Shown here in pieces: positions 5,687 to 7,177 of a stretch of DNA of 7,177 bases. Within the stretch, counting starts at the first letter, position 1. Every line of letters begins with the position of its first letter. Source of the DNA: Synergistales bacterium Syner_01 (GTDB lineage: Bacteria > Synergistota > Synergistia > Synergistales > Aminobacteriaceae); NCBI GenBank assembly GCA_001604435.1, contig LVBO01000015.1, positions 1 through 7,177 on the forward strand, written 5' to 3'. The translations under genes were made by a program, and so were the position numbers. Under the pieces are notes generated by a model. The model had not been told where the DNA came from. It worked only from the letters and a program-made list of their open reading frames with translations, and did not search any database.

Positions 5687-5712
5687 ATCCTTATATCAGG
5701 GAGGTAGAAAGC

Positions 5713-6798
5713 GTGAAAAGATTCGTTTTGCTCCTCGTTTTTGTTTTGAGCGTCACTTTGTGCGGTACTGCGTATGCAGCGTTCCCCGCGATCCCCGCCG
5801 AGAAGATCAACCCGGGATTCGTCTACATAGGCCCCATCGGCGACGGCGGATGGACCTACATGCACGAGCAGGGCCGCCTTGCCATGGAGAAGGAGTTCCC
5901 CGGGGTGAAGTCGACCTTCGTCGAATCCATTCCGGAAGGCCCCGACTCCGCCAGAGTCTTCGAGACCATGATCCGCAACGGCTCGAAGGTTATCTTCGGC
6001 ACTACGTTCGGCTACATGGACTTCATTCAGGACGTGGCGAAGAAGTACCCCGAGGTCATTTTCATGCATTGCTCCGGATACAAGGACGCTCCCAACGTGG
6101 GAACGTACTTCGGCAGAATGTACCAAGCGCGGTATCTTTCCGGTCTCGTCGCGGGGAAAATGTCCAAGAACAATCGCATCGGCTACGTCGGCGCGCACCC
6201 CATCCCCGAGGTCATCAGAGGAATCAACGCTTTCACCCAAGGCGTCCGCAAGGCGAACCCGGAGGCCGAGGTTCAGGTTATCTGGATCTTCTCCTGGCTC
6301 GACCCGGGTAAGGAGAAGGAAGCCGCGAAGGCGCTCATCGACTCCGGAGTGGACGTCCTCGCGATGCACGCCGATACCGGCGCGACCCCCCAGGCCGCCG
6401 AAGAAGCGGGAATCTACGTCGTCGGATATAATAACGACATGAGCGCCTATGCGCCGACGAAGCACCTCACCGCGCCCATATGGGATTGGGGAATGGTGTA
6501 CAAGGAGACGATCGACCAAGTCATCAAGGGAACATGGCAGCCCAGCCACATCTGGTACGGACTGAAAGAAGGTATGGTGGCGCTTGCCCCCTACGGACAA
6601 GATGTGCCCGACCTTGTGAAGGCGCTCGTCGACGTCGAGAAGGCCAAGATCGTGTCCGGCGAGTGGGATGTCTTCCACGGCCCGGTGAAGGATCAGAACG
6701 GCGAAGTGAAGGTTCCCGAAGGAAGCGCCATGACCGACGGAGAGATGCTTTCCATGAACTGGTTCGTGGAAGGCGTCAAGGGAGATATACCCAAATAG
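5713..6798 (+). CDS. BMP-family ABC transporter substrate-binding protein, probably for purine nucleosides
   Basis: This is the periplasmic receptor of an ABC importer of the Med/PnrA/BMP family, many members of which bind purine nucleosides. The 361-residue product begins with a signal peptide, MKRFVLLLVFVLSVTLCGTA, with likely cleavage after AYA (residue 22). C17 lacks a proper lipobox (VTLC, Leu at -1), so a soluble rather than lipid-anchored protein is expected. Typical elements are FVYIGPIGDGGWTYMHEQGR (36-55), ARVFETMIRNGSKVIFGTTF (80-99), GTYFGRMYQARYLSGLVAGK (130-149), IGYVGAHPIPEVIRGINAF (156-174), DVLAMHADTGATPQAAEEAG (214-233), APIWDWGMVY (254-263) and MTDGEMLSMNWFVEGVKG (340-357). 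The GTG at 5713 follows GGGAGG (5699-5704) at 8 nt. An ABC ATPase follows after a terminator, and gpt diverges. The purine ligand is an inference from family and neighbours. Confidence 0.9.
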   Translation: MKRFVLLLVFVLSVTLCGTAYAAFPAIPAEKINPGFVYIGPIGDGGWTYMHEQGRLAMEKEFPGVKSTFVESIPEGPDSARVFETMIRNGSKVIFGTTFGYMDFIQDVAKKYPEVIFMHCSGYKDAPNVGTYFGRMYQARYLSGLVAGKMSKNNRIGYVGAHPIPEVIRGINAFTQGVRKANPEAEVQVIWIFSWLDPGKEKEAAKALIDSGVDVLAMHADTGATPQAAEEAGIYVVGYNNDMSAYAPTKHLTAPIWDWGMVYKETIDQVIKGTWQPSHIWYGLKEGMVALAPYGQDVPDLVKALVDVEKAKIVSGEWDVFHGPVKDQNGEVKVPEGSAMTDGEMLSMNWFVEGVKGDIPK

Positions 6799-6832
6799 CC
6801 CTTTCTTTTGTATTATATATGAGGGGAAACTT

Positions 6833-6859
6833 GGGGCGCGAATTTCCGCGCCCCTTTTT
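6833..6859 (+). terminator. Intrinsic terminator between the BMP receptor and ABC ATPase genes
   Basis: GGGGCGCG (6833-6840) and CGCGCCCC (6847-6854) form an 8-bp all-GC stem around a 6-nt loop, followed directly by TTTTT. It lies 35 nt after the receptor stop. Partial read-through here would give far more receptor than ATPase. No clear promoter is seen in the remaining 105 nt before the ATPase; that stretch holds only a 7-bp inverted repeat (6908-6914/6925-6931). Confidence 0.85.
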
Positions 6860-6964
6860 CTTCCCGTTTCATCATTACATTTTCGATCCTTAAAGGACAG
6901 TCTTTCTCTTCGCGAACCTTTTTCCGCGAAGGCTCCGTCCACTGGATCGCAAGGGGGAAAAGGG

Positions 6965-7177
6965 ATGGATGCACGAGCTCCTTCGGAACCACTCGTCCGC
7001 ATGCGGAAAATCACCAAACGCTTTACAGGGGTGACGGCCAATCTCGACGTGGACTTCGACGTCCGCCCGGGAGAAGTGCATGCGCTGCTCGGAGAAAACG
7101 GCGCGGGGAAATCGACCTTGATGAACATTCTCTACGGCCTCTATCGGCCGGACAGCGGCATATTGACGGTGGAAGGG
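6965..7177 (+). CDS. ABC transporter ATP-binding protein (COG3845-like nucleoside importer ATPase), N-terminal 71 residues
   Basis: This is the cytoplasmic ATPase of the BMP-type importer, cut by the right edge after 71 codons. It shows the start of an ABC domain: LVRMRKITKRFTGVTANLDV (10-29), then VRPGEVHALLGENGAGKST (33-51) containing the Walker A motif with K49, then LMNILYGLYRPDSG (52-65). The LMNILYGLYRPDSG run after Walker A is typical of COG3845 ATPases, which are normally about 500 residues with two fused ABC domains and pair with BMP receptors. The ATG at 6965 follows AAGGGGG (6951-6957) at 7 nt. An internal ATG at 7001 is less likely because it would trim the first strand. The permease genes probably lie beyond the window. 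Confidence 0.92.
   Translation, partial: MDARAPSEPLVRMRKITKRFTGVTANLDVDFDVRPGEVHALLGENGAGKSTLMNILYGLYRPDSGILTVEG

Noticed and set aside
5546..5712. Purine riboswitch in front of gpt or the BMP gene
   Set aside because: The predicted leaders are only about 40-46 nt, and the conserved purine-aptamer loops are not visible.
5713..5781. BMP receptor as a lipoprotein (C17)
   Set aside because: The residue before the cysteine is Leu, not Gly, Ala or Ser, and a good AYA signal peptidase I site follows.
6908..6931. CTTCGCG/CGCGAAG inverted repeat in the ABC ATPase leader
   Set aside because: It has 7 pairs around a 10-nt loop and no tail or clear link to the ribosome site. It could form but is not distinctive.
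5629..7128. 499-codon minus-strand frame across the BMP gene and ABC start
   Set aside because: It crosses the promoter, terminator and two confident plus-strand genes. The translation is low in protein character.

Overview
The window carries parts of two unrelated uptake and metabolism loci on one bacterial chromosome. It is moderately GC-rich and densely coded, with clear Shine-Dalgarno sites, sigma70-type promoters and intrinsic terminators. A TRAP transporter and a BMP-type ABC transporter side by side, an IlvD of the 'PGHIHL/CDGIAM' type, and two SBPs with cleavable signal peptides suggest a Gram-negative, amino-acid- or organic-acid-using anaerobe. Synergistota is my best guess, but this rests on general resemblance only. 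No mobile element, CRISPR array, tRNA or rRNA was seen.

Left part (1-3806, minus strand). One operon reads right to left: promoter, leader, dctP (periplasmic solute receptor), dctQ (small membrane subunit), dctM (large membrane subunit), then the N-terminal half of an IlvD/Edd-family dehydratase that runs off the left edge. Gene gaps are 11, 1 and 34 nt, so the four genes are very probably co-transcribed. The dehydratase is open at the window edge, so a search for closed ORFs misses it. The dctP leader holds a terminator-like hairpin with a T-tract, and a 27-codon upstream ORF whose stop overlaps the dctP start. This is a candidate attenuator.

Middle (3807-4447). A small cupin gene on the plus strand diverges from dctP with its own good promoter. 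It ends at a strong intrinsic terminator shared with the convergent gene on its right. The terminator arms (ACAAGAGGC/GCCTCTTGT) reappear in a hairpin inside the 5' end of dctQ.

Right part (4446-7177). On the minus strand lie a xanthine/guanine phosphoribosyltransferase (gpt) and, downstream of it, an unrecognised four-helix membrane protein. Divergent from gpt is a BMP-family substrate-binding protein, a GC-rich terminator, and the start of a COG3845-like ABC ATPase cut by the right edge. BMP receptors with such ATPases commonly import purine nucleosides. Gpt converts guanine or xanthine to nucleotides, so the divergent pair reads as a purine uptake and salvage locus.

I see no clearly undescribed multi-gene system. 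The most unusual items are the dctP leader, the shared palindromes and the orphan membrane protein.
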